From Burkholderiaceae bacterium (GTDB taxonomy: Bacteria; Pseudomonadota; Gammaproteobacteria; Burkholderiales; Burkholderiaceae_C): a stretch of 64,000 bases of DNA. The notes below the pieces were generated by a model, which saw only the letters and a program-made list of their open reading frames with translations, was not told where the DNA came from and ran no database searches. The translations under genes and the position numbers were made by a program. Of the stretch, positions 51,549-60,424 are shown in pieces (position 1 is the first letter of the stretch; every line of letters starts with the position of its first letter). The stretch covers positions 1 through 64,000 of the forward strand of contig JACKLN010000005.1 of assembly GCA_024235855.1 (NCBI GenBank), given 5' to 3'.

Positions 51549-52090
51549 GCGACGAGAACCGCTCGGTGCCGGCGTCACCCCAGGCACCTGCGAAGGCGGC
51601 CGGCAAACCCGGTGGCAAGCCACCCGCCAAGCGGCGCGCCCCCAGCAAGTCACCACGCCGCCGTGCGCGCGAGTTCGCGCTCCAGGGCCTGTACCAGTGG
51701 CTGCTGGCCGGCGAGGACGCCGGCGTCATCGATGCCCTGATGCGCGAGCAGGACGGCTTCGACAAGGCCGACAGCGCCCACTACGACGCCCTGCTGCACG
51801 GCTGCATCAGCGACGCCGCCACGCTGGACGCGGTGCTGGCCAGGCACGTGGACCGGCGCACCAGCCAGCTCTCGCCCATCGAGCACGGCGTGCTGCTGAT
51901 CGGCGCCTACGAGCTGAAGAACTGCATCGACGTGCCCTACCGCGTGGCCATCAACGAGGCCGTGGAACTGGCCAAGGAGTTCGGCGGCACCGACGGCCAC
52001 AAGTACGTCAACGGCGTGCTCGACAAGGCCGCGGCCGACCTGCGGCCGGTCGAGGTGCAGGCCGCCCGTCGCGGCGGCGCGGCGCGCTGA
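51545..52090 (+). CDS. nusB: Transcription antitermination protein NusB
   Basis: 181 residues. The N-terminus is a basic, Pro/Lys-rich extension of about 35 residues, then the NusB fold: RRRAREFALQGLYQWLL, LSPIEHGVLLIGAYELKN and YRVAINEAVELAKEFGGTDGH. It acts with NusE in rRNA antitermination. GTG start overlaps ribH, the standard ribH-nusB arrangement. Confidence 0.96.
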   Translation: MSDENRSVPASPQAPAKAAGKPGGKPPAKRRAPSKSPRRRAREFALQGLYQWLLAGEDAGVIDALMREQDGFDKADSAHYDALLHGCISDAATLDAVLARHVDRRTSQLSPIEHGVLLIGAYELKNCIDVPYRVAINEAVELAKEFGGTDGHKYVNGVLDKAAADLRPVEVQAARRGGAAR

Positions 52091-52110
52091 GCCATCCGCC
52101 GGCACCGCCC

Positions 52111-53292
52111 ATGAAGCTCGCCTCGCGGCTCGACCTCATCGAGCCCTTCTACGTGATGGAGTGCGCCAAGGCGGCCGACGCCATCGCGCGTAGCACGGCT
52201 TGCGACCCGTCGCAGGGCGGCGAGCCGATGATCTTCCTGAACATCGGCGAGCCGGACTTCACCGCGCCGCCCTTGGTGCAGGACGCGGCCGAGCGCTGCC
52301 TGCGCAGCGGCCGCACGCAGTACACCCACGCCACCGGCCTGCCGGCGCTGCGCGAACGCATCGCCGCCTGGTACGGCCAGCGCTTCGGGGTCAGCGTCGA
52401 CCCGGCACGCATCGTGATCACCGCCGGGGCGTCGGCCGCGCTGCAACTGGCCACGCTGGCCCTGTTCGAGCCCGGGGACGAGGTGCTGATGCCCGACCCC
52501 AGCTACCCGTGCAACCGGCATTTCGTCAGCGCCACCGGGGCCACGCCGAGGCTGCTGCCGGCGTCGCCGCAGGCGCGCTTCCAGCTCGACGCCGCGTCGG
52601 TGCGCTCGCACTGGACGCCGGCCACGCGCGGCGTGCTGCTGGCCTCGCCGTCCAACCCCACCGGCACCTCGATCGCGCCAGCCGAGATGGCCGCCATCGT
52701 GCAGGCGGTGCGCGAACGCGGCGGCGTGACGCTGGTCGACGAGATCTACCTCGGCCTGAGCTATGACGACGCCTTCGGCGCCAGCGCCCTGACGCTGGGC
52801 GACGACGTCATCTCCATCAACAGCTTCAGCAAGTACTTCAGCATGACCGGCTGGCGCCTGGGCTGGCTGGTGCTGCCACCGGCGCTGGTGCCCGCGGTGG
52901 AGAAGCTGGCCCAGAACCTCTACATCTGCGCCTCCAGCATCGCGCAGCAGGCCGCGCTGGCCTGCTTCGAGCCGGAATCCATTGCCGAATACGAACGCCG
53001 GCGTGCCGCCTTCCGTGAACGGCGCGACATGGTCGTCCCGGCGCTGAACGCGCTCGGGCTGACCGTGCCGGTGGCCCCCGACGGCGCCTTCTACGCCTGG
53101 GCCGACTGCAGCCGCTTCAGCGACAGCAGCTGGGACTTCTGCTTCGACATGATGCAGCGCGCCCACGTGGCGCTGACCCCCGGCCGCGACTTCGGCCCCG
53201 CCGCGGCCGAGCGCTACCTGCGCCTGTCCTTCGCCAGCAGCCTGCCGCAGTTGCAGGAAGCGCTGGCGCGCCTGAAGCGCGAACTGGCCTGA
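52111..53292 (+). CDS. Class I/II PLP-dependent aminotransferase
   Basis: 393 residues. Fold-type I aminotransferase pattern: FLNIGEPDFTAPPLVQDAAE, GRTQYTHATGLPALRERIAA, VLLASPSNPTGTSI and the PLP lysine in SINSFSKYFSMTGWRLGWLV. Members of this branch are usually aspartate/aromatic or alanine aminotransferases. It is the last gene after nusB (20-bp gap), so it may belong to the same transcript. Substrate not predictable. Confidence 0.93.
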   Translation: MKLASRLDLIEPFYVMECAKAADAIARSTACDPSQGGEPMIFLNIGEPDFTAPPLVQDAAERCLRSGRTQYTHATGLPALRERIAAWYGQRFGVSVDPARIVITAGASAALQLATLALFEPGDEVLMPDPSYPCNRHFVSATGATPRLLPASPQARFQLDAASVRSHWTPATRGVLLASPSNPTGTSIAPAEMAAIVQAVRERGGVTLVDEIYLGLSYDDAFGASALTLGDDVISINSFSKYFSMTGWRLGWLVLPPALVPAVEKLAQNLYICASSIAQQAALACFEPESIAEYERRRAAFRERRDMVVPALNALGLTVPVAPDGAFYAWADCSRFSDSSWDFCFDMMQRAHVALTPGRDFGPAAAERYLRLSFASSLPQLQEALARLKRELA

Positions 53293-53448
53293 TCCGGCTG
53301 CCACCACAGGGCCCGCCTGGGGTCGGCCGGACCGGCGTGAAACAGTGCCCGCCCCCCGGTAAGCACGGGTGACAAGCGGTTAACCGGCGGGCCAATCCCC
53401 TGCTTTTCAACGCCAGCGCCCCGGCCGGGGGGCCTAAGCTCTCGATTT

Positions 53449-55047
53449 GTGGGACTGCACGCCAAACGCTCGCCGCAGGATGCCGGCGACTCCGACTTCG
53501 CCGCGACGGTGGCTTCGCTGCCGCCGTCGATGGACGGGCGCTGGCCGGAACCCGCCGAAGCGCTGCCGCTGAACAGCGAGCCGCCGCCGGCCGACCAGTT
53601 GTCCGCCGAACCCACGCTGCAGCACATCGGCCGCTACGCGCTCAAGCGCAAGCTGGGCGAAGGTGGCCTGGGCAACGTGCACGAGGCCTGGGATCCGCTG
53701 CTCTCGCGCACGGTGGCCGTCAAGACCCTGCAGTTCGACGTCGACCCGCCGGAACGCCTGGCGCTGGACCGGCTGTTCCTCAACGAGGCCCGCGCCGTCG
53801 CCGGGCTGAACCACCCGCACATCGTCACCGTGCACGACGCGGGCCTCTCGGCGCACGGCGTCTACATCGCGATGGAGCGCCTGCGCGGGCGCGACCTGCG
53901 CCAGGCCATCGCCAGCGGCTGGCGCCCGCGACCGGGCCAGGCGGCGTACCTGGTGCGCCGCGTGGCCGACGCGCTGGCCTACGCGCATGCGCGCGGCGTG
54001 GTGCACTGCGACATCAAGCCGGCCAACATCTTCCTCACCGGCAAGGACAAGCCCACGGTGCTGGATTTCGGCATCGCGCGCATCGCCCACGGCGCGCAGT
54101 GCACGCTCAGCGCCGCGCAGCCGGCGCTCGAAGGCCTGGTGGCCGGGTCGCCGCACTACCTGGCCCCCGAACAGCTGCAGGGCGGCACCATCGATGGCCG
54201 CACGGACGTCTATTCGCTCGGTGTCGTGCTCTACGAACTGCTGGCCGGGCGCAAGGCCTTCGAAGGCGACTCGCTGCCGCAGATCACCAACGCCGTGCTG
54301 CACGTCAATCCAGCCCCGGCAGACGCGCTGCAACCCGCCGTGCCCGCCGGGCTGGCCGCGGTGGCCGCCAAGGCGATGGCGCGCGACCCGGCCGAGCGTT
54401 TTGCCAGCGCCGCCGAGTTCGCGTTGGCGCTGCGGCCCTGGCAGGAGCGCGCCGGTGCCGAAGAACCCTCCACGGCGGCGGCCGACGCCGGCCAGCGCCG
54501 CCGCCTGCTGGTGCTGCTGCCGATGCTGGGCGCGGCAATGGCGCTGGGCGCCGCCTCCACCTGGTGGTGGCGTGCGCCTGCCGACACGCCGTCGACACCG
54601 GTCACCGCCATGGCGACCACACCGACCGCTGCCGCCACGGTGGTCCCGCCCGTCGACGCCGCGCCCACCAGCGAGCTCGTGCCCACCGACGCGGCCGCGT
54701 CGGCTCCGGACGCCCTCCCCCCCGCCGAGGCCAGCGCCGAAGCCCCGCCCGCGGCCCCGGTCGCCAAGCCCCGCCCGCGGCCGGCACGCACCAAACCCGC
54801 CGCGCCGGCACCGGCACCCACGGCCGTCCCGCCAGCCACGGGCACCGTGCGCCTGGCCATCAGCCCCTGGGGCGAGATCGAGGTCAATGGCCAGCCCGCC
54901 GGCCTGACGCCACCGCTGGCCACGCTCACACTGCCGGCGGGCAGCCACCGCATCACCGTGCGCAACGGCGACTTCCCGCCGTACAGTACCCAGGTCGATG
55001 TCGACGCCGACCAGCCCGTGACCCTGAGACACCGATTCGGCTCATGA
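53449..55047 (+). CDS. Membrane Ser/Thr protein kinase with PEGA-like C-terminal domain
   Basis: 532 residues, starting at GTG behind a TAAGCT box. The N-terminal kinase domain has the glycine loop KLGEGGLGNVHEAW, Lys in TVAVKTLQF, the catalytic VHCDIKPANIFL and the DFG in VLDFGIARI, with LAPEQLQGG. A membrane helix (LLVLLPMLGAAMALGAAS) follows, then a Pro/Ala-rich linker and a PEGA-like domain (ISPWGEIEVNGQPAGLTPPL). It probably senses the envelope and phosphorylates cytoplasmic targets. It overlaps the TssQ-like gene by ATGA. Confidence 0.92.
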   Translation: MGLHAKRSPQDAGDSDFAATVASLPPSMDGRWPEPAEALPLNSEPPPADQLSAEPTLQHIGRYALKRKLGEGGLGNVHEAWDPLLSRTVAVKTLQFDVDPPERLALDRLFLNEARAVAGLNHPHIVTVHDAGLSAHGVYIAMERLRGRDLRQAIASGWRPRPGQAAYLVRRVADALAYAHARGVVHCDIKPANIFLTGKDKPTVLDFGIARIAHGAQCTLSAAQPALEGLVAGSPHYLAPEQLQGGTIDGRTDVYSLGVVLYELLAGRKAFEGDSLPQITNAVLHVNPAPADALQPAVPAGLAAVAAKAMARDPAERFASAAEFALALRPWQERAGAEEPSTAAADAGQRRRLLVLLPMLGAAMALGAASTWWWRAPADTPSTPVTAMATTPTAAATVVPPVDAAPTSELVPTDAAASAPDALPPAEASAEAPPAAPVAKPRPRPARTKPAAPAPAPTAVPPATGTVRLAISPWGEIEVNGQPAGLTPPLATLTLPAGSHRITVRNGDFPPYSTQVDVDADQPVTLRHRFGS

Positions 55048-55490
55048 CCCTGCCCCTGGCCACCGTGCCCCGCCCGTCGCGTCAAAGCCGCCTGTGGCCG
55101 GTGCTGCTGGTCAGCGCGCTGGTCGCCGCCTGCGCCACGCCCGCGCCACCGCCGCCGCCGCCACCCCCAGCGCCGGTGGGCCTGGCCGAACTGATGGAGC
55201 GCCCCGCCGAACGCGCGCTGGTCGAAGGCATCCGCCTGTACGACAACGCGCAGTACCCTGCCGCCGAGGCCGCGTTGCAACGTGCCCTGGCGGCCGGCCT
55301 GGTGAGCGTGCGTGACCAGGCCAGTGCGCACAAGCTGATCGCCTTCATCGCCTGCACCAGCGCGCGTGAAGCCGAGTGCGAGGCCGCGTTCCGCGCCGCC
55401 CGCGCGGCCGACCCGGCCTTCGCGCTCAGCCGCGCCGAGGCCGGCCACCCGATGTGGGGGCCGGTGTACCGCCGCGTCACGGGCCCCTGA
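55044..55490 (+). CDS. TssQ-family (T6SS-associated) lipoprotein-like protein
   Basis: 148 residues with signal peptide and lipobox VAACATP, Cys about residue 31. The mature part has a proline run and TPR-like helices (LVEGIRLYDNAQYPAAEAAL; IAFIACTSAREAECEAAFRA) ending in ALSRAEAGHPMWGPVYRRV. This pattern recalls TssQ-type lipoproteins of Burkholderiales, and pairing with a Ser/Thr kinase fits. No other T6SS genes lie in the window. Confidence 0.65.
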   Translation: MTLPLATVPRPSRQSRLWPVLLVSALVAACATPAPPPPPPPPAPVGLAELMERPAERALVEGIRLYDNAQYPAAEAALQRALAAGLVSVRDQASAHKLIAFIACTSAREAECEAAFRAARAADPAFALSRAEAGHPMWGPVYRRVTGP

Positions 55491-55601
55491 TCGGGGCAAG
55501 CCCTTACGCAGTGCCGCGCAGGCGCGGCTGACGCTTTCCCCCGGGCCAGCCGGCACATCGCCTGGGCACAATCCACCGGGGCGATCGGAGCGCCCGGACC
55601 C

Positions 55602-56969
55602 ATGGCACGCCTGCGCACCCAGATCATCGTCCTCGCCGTGCTGCCGCTGCTGGCCGCGCTGGCCGCGGTGGGCGCGCTGCTCGTCTACGAGATGGACGCG
55701 CTGGAACGTGAGCAGAGCCGGGCGCAGGAGCAAGCTTTCCTGGCGGCCAAGCGCGAAGGCCTGCGCAACGTGGTGCAGCTGGCCATGGCCGCCATCGCCC
55801 GCCAGTACGCCAGCGCGCCCGACGATGCGGCGGCACGCCAGGACGCACTGGCCATCCTGCGCCGCATGGACTTCGGCGCCGACGGCTACTTCTTCGTCTA
55901 CGACCAGGCCGGGCGCAACCTGATGCACCCGCGGCTGCCGGAACTCGAAGGCCGGCTGCTGCTGGACCTGCAGGACAGCGACGGCGTCTACGTGATCCGC
56001 GAACTGCTGGCCCGCGCCCAGGAAGGCGGCGGCTTCCAGCGCTATGTGTGGCCCAAGCCGTCCACCGGCCAGCCGGCGCCGAAACTGGGCTACGCGGTGA
56101 TGCTGGACCGCTGGGGCTGGATGCTCGGCACCGGCCTGTACCTGGACGATGTCGAGGCCGCGATGGCCGGCTGGCGGCGCGGCGTGGTGGCCGCCGGACG
56201 CGAGACCCTGGTGGTGCTGGCCATGGTGGCGGCGGTGGCCATCGTCTCGGTGTTCGCCGGCGGGCTGGCGCTGAACATCGCCGAGCAGCGCCGCGCCGAC
56301 CGCCGCATCCGCCACCTGGCCGACCGCGTCGTGCTGTCGCAGGAGGAAGAGCGTGCACGCGTCTCCCGCGAACTGCACGACCATGTCTGCCAGCTGCTGG
56401 TGTCGGTGAAGTACCGCTTCGAGCTGGCCGCCCGCCAGGTGGACGCCGGCGACCCGGACGCCAGTGCGCGGCTGCGTGGGGCGGTGGACAGCCTGGCCGG
56501 TGCCATCGGCACCGTGCGTCGCATCTCGCACGAACTGCGCCCGGCGCTGCTGGACGACCTGGGGCTCGATGCCGCACTCACCCTGCTGGCCGAGGACCTG
56601 GCACAGCGCGGTGGCCCGCAGGTGGCGCTGGACCTGCGCGCGCCGGCGTCACCGCCGCAGGCGCAGGCCGTGGCCCTGTACCGCATCGCCCAGGAAGCCC
56701 TGGCCAATGCCGAACGCCATGCGCAGGCCAGCACGCTGCGCCTCCTGCTGGACGGCGACGATCAGGAGACGCGGCTGGAGATCGCCGACGACGGCCGGGG
56801 ATTCCGCCTGGACGGCAGCGACGCCGGTGGCGGCATCGGCCTGTCCAACATGCGCCAGCGCGCCGAGAGCCTCGGCGGGCGGCTGCAGGTGCAATCCACC
56901 GCCTCGGGCACCACCGTGCGCGTGACGCTGCCGCGCGCCCCCGATCCGCACCGGATGGTCGACGCATGA
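55602..56969 (+). CDS. Cache-domain sensor histidine kinase (HisKA_3/NarX-type)
   Basis: 455 residues. Membrane helices at the N-terminus (IIVLAVLPLLAALAAVGALL) and centre (VVLAMVAAVAIVSVFAGGLA) bracket a single-Cache ligand domain (MDFGADGYFFVYDQAGRNL; LGYAVMLDRWGWMLGTGLYL). The dimerisation/phospho-acceptor region is EEERARVSRELHDHVCQLL, and the ATPase has YRIAQEALANAERHAQAS and IADDGRGFRL. It would sense a small extracellular ligand. Overlaps the response regulator by ATGA. Confidence 0.93.
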   Translation: MARLRTQIIVLAVLPLLAALAAVGALLVYEMDALEREQSRAQEQAFLAAKREGLRNVVQLAMAAIARQYASAPDDAAARQDALAILRRMDFGADGYFFVYDQAGRNLMHPRLPELEGRLLLDLQDSDGVYVIRELLARAQEGGGFQRYVWPKPSTGQPAPKLGYAVMLDRWGWMLGTGLYLDDVEAAMAGWRRGVVAAGRETLVVLAMVAAVAIVSVFAGGLALNIAEQRRADRRIRHLADRVVLSQEEERARVSRELHDHVCQLLVSVKYRFELAARQVDAGDPDASARLRGAVDSLAGAIGTVRRISHELRPALLDDLGLDAALTLLAEDLAQRGGPQVALDLRAPASPPQAQAVALYRIAQEALANAERHAQASTLRLLLDGDDQETRLEIADDGRGFRLDGSDAGGGIGLSNMRQRAESLGGRLQVQSTASGTTVRVTLPRAPDPHRMVDA

Positions 56970-57601
56970 GCGACGACGCCACCGCCCTGCACCTGCTCAT
57001 CGTGGACGACCACCCGCTGGTGCGCGCAGGCCTGCGGGCACGGCTGCTGGCCGAGCGCTGGATCACCGAGGTCGTGGAGGCCGGAGACGGCGCCGAGGCG
57101 CTGCAGGCCCTGCAGGACCGGCCGCCCGACCTGATGCTGGCCGACCTGAGCATGCCCGGCATGAACGGCATCGAGCTGCTGCGCCGCATGCGCGAACTGC
57201 GCCTGGACACGCCGGTGATCGCGCTGAGCATGTTCAACCACCGCGAGTACGTGATCGCCGCGGTGCGCGCCGGCGCACGTGGCTACGTGCTCAAGGACGG
57301 GCCGCTGGACGAAATCGTCGACGCCGTGCGCGAGGTGATCGCCGGCCGCCAGTACTTCAGCCGCCCGGTGGCCGACCTGGCGCTGGCCGTGCCCGATGGC
57401 GAACCGCAGATCACCGATCGCGAGCGCGAGGTGCTGCTGCTGGTGGCCCATGGCCGCAGCAACAAGGAAGCGGCGCGCGAACTCGGCATCAGCGTGCGCA
57501 CCGTCGAGGCGCACCGCCTGAGCATCCGCCGCAAGCTCGGCGTCGAATCGGCCAGCGAGTTCCTCAAGCTGGCCGTGGCCCAAGGATGGACGCACCTGTG
57601 A
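56966..57601 (+). CDS. NarL/FixJ-family response regulator
   Basis: 211 residues. Receiver: LLIVDDHPLVRAGLRARLL, phospho-Asp in LMLADLSMPGMNG, conserved Lys in GYVLKDGPLDEIV. The LuxR-type helix-turn-helix is ITDREREVLLLVAHGRSNKE followed by AARELGISVRTVEAHRL. Cognate partner of the upstream Cache kinase. Its stop overlaps the GTG start of the binding-protein gene. Confidence 0.94.
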   Translation: MSDDATALHLLIVDDHPLVRAGLRARLLAERWITEVVEAGDGAEALQALQDRPPDLMLADLSMPGMNGIELLRRMRELRLDTPVIALSMFNHREYVIAAVRAGARGYVLKDGPLDEIVDAVREVIAGRQYFSRPVADLALAVPDGEPQITDREREVLLLVAHGRSNKEAARELGISVRTVEAHRLSIRRKLGVESASEFLKLAVAQGWTHL

Positions 57602-58815
57602 AACGCCGCATCGCCACGATCCTGATCGCCCTGCCCGGCCTGTGGGCGGGCATCACCCCGGCGCAGACCACTGGCGCCGGCGCGCCGATCCGCATCGGAC
57701 TGATCGCACCACTGAGCGGCGGCTCGGCGGATTTCGGCACCAGCATGCACCACGGCGCGCGGCTGGCCGTCGACGAGATCAATGCCCTCGGCGGCTACCT
57801 CGGCCGCCCGCTCGAACTCGTGGTGCGCGACGACCGTGCCGTGCCCGACACCGGGCTGGCCGCCGCCGAGGAACTCGTGCAGCGCGAGCGCGTGGACTTC
57901 ACCATCGGCTTCTGCAACACCGGCGTGGCGCTGCGCGCGCTGGAGGTCTTCGAGCGTTCGCGCCACCTGCTGATGGTGCCCTGCTCGCAGGGCACGGCGG
58001 TGACCAACCGCACGCCGCCGGCGCAGAGCTTCGTGTTCCGCATGGCGCCGCGCGACGACATGAACGCCGCTGCCCTAGTGCGCGAGATCGTCGACCGGCG
58101 GGGCCTGAAGCGCGTGGCCCTGCTGGCCGACCGCACCGGCTACGGCGAGGGCGGCCTGCGCGACCTGACGGCGCAGCTGACGCAGCGCGGCCTCGCACCG
58201 GTGCACGTGGCGCGCTTCGCGCTGGGCGTCACGTCGCTGCGCGACGAACTCGCGCAGGCCCGGGCCGCCGGCGCCGAGGCCGTCGTCAACTACACCGTGG
58301 GCCCGGAGCAGGCCGTGGCCGTGCGGTCGCGGGCCGAGCTCGGCTGGCGCGTGCCCTACTTCGCGCCCTGGCCGCTGAGCTTTGCCAGCGTGCTGCAGCA
58401 GGCCGGCCCGGACGCCCTGGAAGGCACGCTGACCGTGCAGAGCATCATCCAGGACGCGGCGCACGAGCGCCGCAGCACCTTCATCGCGCGTTACGCCAAG
58501 GCCTACCCGGCGGAACGGCCCATCGGCAGCCTGATGGCCGCTGCCCAGTCCTACGACGCCGTGCACCTGATGCTGCGCGCGCTGTTCCAGACCCGTGGCG
58601 CCACAGACGGGCCGGCGCTGAAGGCGGCGTTGGAAGAACTGCGGGAGCCCTACCGCGGTGTCGTCACCACCTACGACAAACCCTTCGACGCCAACGACCA
58701 CGACGCCTTCTCCGAACGCATGATCTGGCTCGGCGAGTGGAAACGCGGCCGCATCGTCTACCACGACCCCGGCGACGCCCGGCTGTCGGCGATGATCCGC
58801 CGCAAACGCGAGTAG
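57598..58815 (+). CDS. Orphan LivK-like periplasmic substrate-binding protein
   Basis: 405 residues from the GTG at 57598; an ATG four codons upstream has AAGG directly adjacent, too close, while AAGGATGG suits the GTG. Signal peptide to about ITPAQT. Mature part: IRIGLIAPLSGGSADFGTSM, LAVDEINALGGYLGRPLELV, VALLADRTGYGEGG, AAAQSYDAVHLMLRAL. No permease or ATPase gene is near; it overlaps the response regulator by GTGA, so it may present ligand to the Cache kinase instead of a transporter. Confidence 0.88.
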   Translation: MKRRIATILIALPGLWAGITPAQTTGAGAPIRIGLIAPLSGGSADFGTSMHHGARLAVDEINALGGYLGRPLELVVRDDRAVPDTGLAAAEELVQRERVDFTIGFCNTGVALRALEVFERSRHLLMVPCSQGTAVTNRTPPAQSFVFRMAPRDDMNAAALVREIVDRRGLKRVALLADRTGYGEGGLRDLTAQLTQRGLAPVHVARFALGVTSLRDELAQARAAGAEAVVNYTVGPEQAVAVRSRAELGWRVPYFAPWPLSFASVLQQAGPDALEGTLTVQSIIQDAAHERRSTFIARYAKAYPAERPIGSLMAAAQSYDAVHLMLRALFQTRGATDGPALKAALEELREPYRGVVTTYDKPFDANDHDAFSERMIWLGEWKRGRIVYHDPGDARLSAMIRRKRE

Positions 58816-58864
58816 CCGACTGTCACCGCATGTGAAGCTCCGGCGCCGCGGGCCATGCGGCTTG

Positions 58865-58870
58865 CATAAT
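58865..58870 (+). promoter_or_regulatory. -10-like hexamer (CATAAT) upstream of ybgC
   Basis: CATAAT lies 11 nt before the ATG at 58882; the transcript would have a leader of only a few nucleotides. -35 weak. Confidence 0.35.
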
Positions 58871-58881
58871 GCCGGCGGTCC

Positions 58882-59289
58882 ATGAGTTCCCCCGCCCCGT
58901 TCCGTCATGCCGTACGCGTCTACTGGGAAGACACCGACGCCGGCGGCATCGTCTTCTACGCCAACTACCTGAAGTACTTCGAGCGTGCCCGCACCGAATG
59001 GCTCCGTTCGCTCGGCGTGCAGCAGCAGGTGCTGCGCGAGACCGTCGGCGCCATGTTCGTCGTCGGCGACACGCAGCTGCGCTTCCTGCGCCCGGCCCGG
59101 CTGGACGACCTGCTGGACGTGACCGCCGTGCTGCGCGAGGCCGGCCGCGCGTCGCTGCAGCTGGCGCAGCAGGCCTGGCGCGGCACGGAACTCCTGGCCG
59201 AAGGCGAGATCCGCATCGGCTGCGTCGACGCCACCACGCTGCGGCCCCGCCGCATCCCCGATTCCATCCTCCAGGCCCTGCACGCATGA
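58882..59289 (+). CDS. ybgC: Tol-Pal-associated acyl-CoA thioesterase YbgC
   Basis: 135 residues, hot-dog fold. The family motif VRVYWEDTDAGGIVFYANYL with catalytic Asp, and LKYFERARTEWLRSLGV, are intact. It hydrolyses short acyl-CoA thioesters and always travels with tolQRA. Overlaps tolQ by ATGA. Confidence 0.96.
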   Translation: MSSPAPFRHAVRVYWEDTDAGGIVFYANYLKYFERARTEWLRSLGVQQQVLRETVGAMFVVGDTQLRFLRPARLDDLLDVTAVLREAGRASLQLAQQAWRGTELLAEGEIRIGCVDATTLRPRRIPDSILQALHA

Positions 59290-59972
59290 ACTCCGACATG
59301 TCCATCCTCTCGCTGGTGATGCAGGCCAGCCTCGTGGTGCAGCTGGTGATGGCCGGGCTGCTGCTGGTGTCGCTGACGAGCTGGACGGTGATCTTCGGCA
59401 AGCTCTTCGGCCTCAAGCGCGTGCGCGGCGGCAACGAGGACTTCGAGCGCGAGTTCTGGTCCGGCCGCAGCCTCACCGAGATGAGCGCCGAGGTGGAGAA
59501 GCGCAGCGACTCCGCCCCGATGGCGCGCCTGTTCGCCAGCGGCATGAAGGAGTTCCTGAAGCTGCGCGAGCGCCGGCTGGACGGCCCGGCCCAGCTGGAC
59601 GGCGCGCGCCGCGCCATGCGCGCGAGCTTCCAGCGCGAGCTCGACACCATCGAGAGCCACCTCAGCTTCCTGGCGTCGGTGGGCTCGGTGAGCCCCTACG
59701 TGGGCCTGTTCGGCACCGTGTGGGGGATCATGCATGCCTTCGTCGGCCTGTCCAACCTGCAGCAGGTGACGCTGGCCACCGTGGCCCCGGGCATCGCCGA
59801 GGCGCTGGTGGCCACCGCCATCGGCCTGTTCGCCGCCATCCCGGCGGTGGTGGCCTACAACCGCTTCGCGCGCGAGATCGACCGCATCGCGATCCAGATG
59901 GAGACGTTCATGGAGGAATTCCTGAACATCCTGCAGCGCAACGCCGGCACGCCGGCGGCGGCGGGGCGCTAG
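59286..59972 (+). CDS. tolQ: Tol-Pal system proton channel subunit TolQ
   Basis: 228 residues. Three helices typical of TolQ/ExbB: LVMQASLVVQLVMAGLLL near the N-terminus, then HLSFLASVGSVSPYVGLFG and GIAEALVATAIGLFAAIPAV. With TolR it forms the proton-driven motor for envelope constriction. Confidence 0.97.
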   Translation: MNSDMSILSLVMQASLVVQLVMAGLLLVSLTSWTVIFGKLFGLKRVRGGNEDFEREFWSGRSLTEMSAEVEKRSDSAPMARLFASGMKEFLKLRERRLDGPAQLDGARRAMRASFQRELDTIESHLSFLASVGSVSPYVGLFGTVWGIMHAFVGLSNLQQVTLATVAPGIAEALVATAIGLFAAIPAVVAYNRFAREIDRIAIQMETFMEEFLNILQRNAGTPAAAGR

Positions 59973-59983
59973 GCGCCGAGCCG

Positions 59984-60415
59984 ATGCCAGGCGTCGCCAC
60001 CCGCGGCCGCGGCCGCCGCACGATCAACGAGATCAACATGGTCCCGTTCATCGACGTCATGCTCGTGCTGCTGATCATCTTCATGGTCACGGCACCGCTG
60101 ATCACCACCGGCGTGGTGGACCTGCCCAGCGTGGGCCAGGCCAAGCAGGCCGAGGCCAAGGTGATCGAGGTCATCGTCGAGGCCGACGAACAGCTGCGCC
60201 TGCGCACCCGGGGCGAGGAGACCGACAAGGATGCGCCGGCCACGCTGCGCCGGTTGGCGGCGATGGTCAAGGAGCGCCAGGCGGGCAACGCCCAGGTGCC
60301 GGTGGTCATCAGCGCCGACCGCAACGTCAAGTACGACGCCGTGGTCAAGGTCATGGACACGCTGCAGCGCGCCGGCGTGCAGCGTGTGGGCCTGTCGGTG
60401 CAGCAGGGGCGCTGA
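59984..60415 (+). CDS. tolR: Tol-Pal system subunit TolR
   Basis: 143 residues. The transmembrane segment contains the proton-conducting Asp (INMVPFIDVMLVLLIIFMV), followed by a periplasmic domain (VPVVISADRNVKYDAVVKVM). Gap to tolQ 11 bp, to tolA 9 bp. Confidence 0.97.
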   Translation: MPGVATRGRGRRTINEINMVPFIDVMLVLLIIFMVTAPLITTGVVDLPSVGQAKQAEAKVIEVIVEADEQLRLRTRGEETDKDAPATLRRLAAMVKERQAGNAQVPVVISADRNVKYDAVVKVMDTLQRAGVQRVGLSVQQGR

Positions 60416-60424
60416 GGACCGGCC

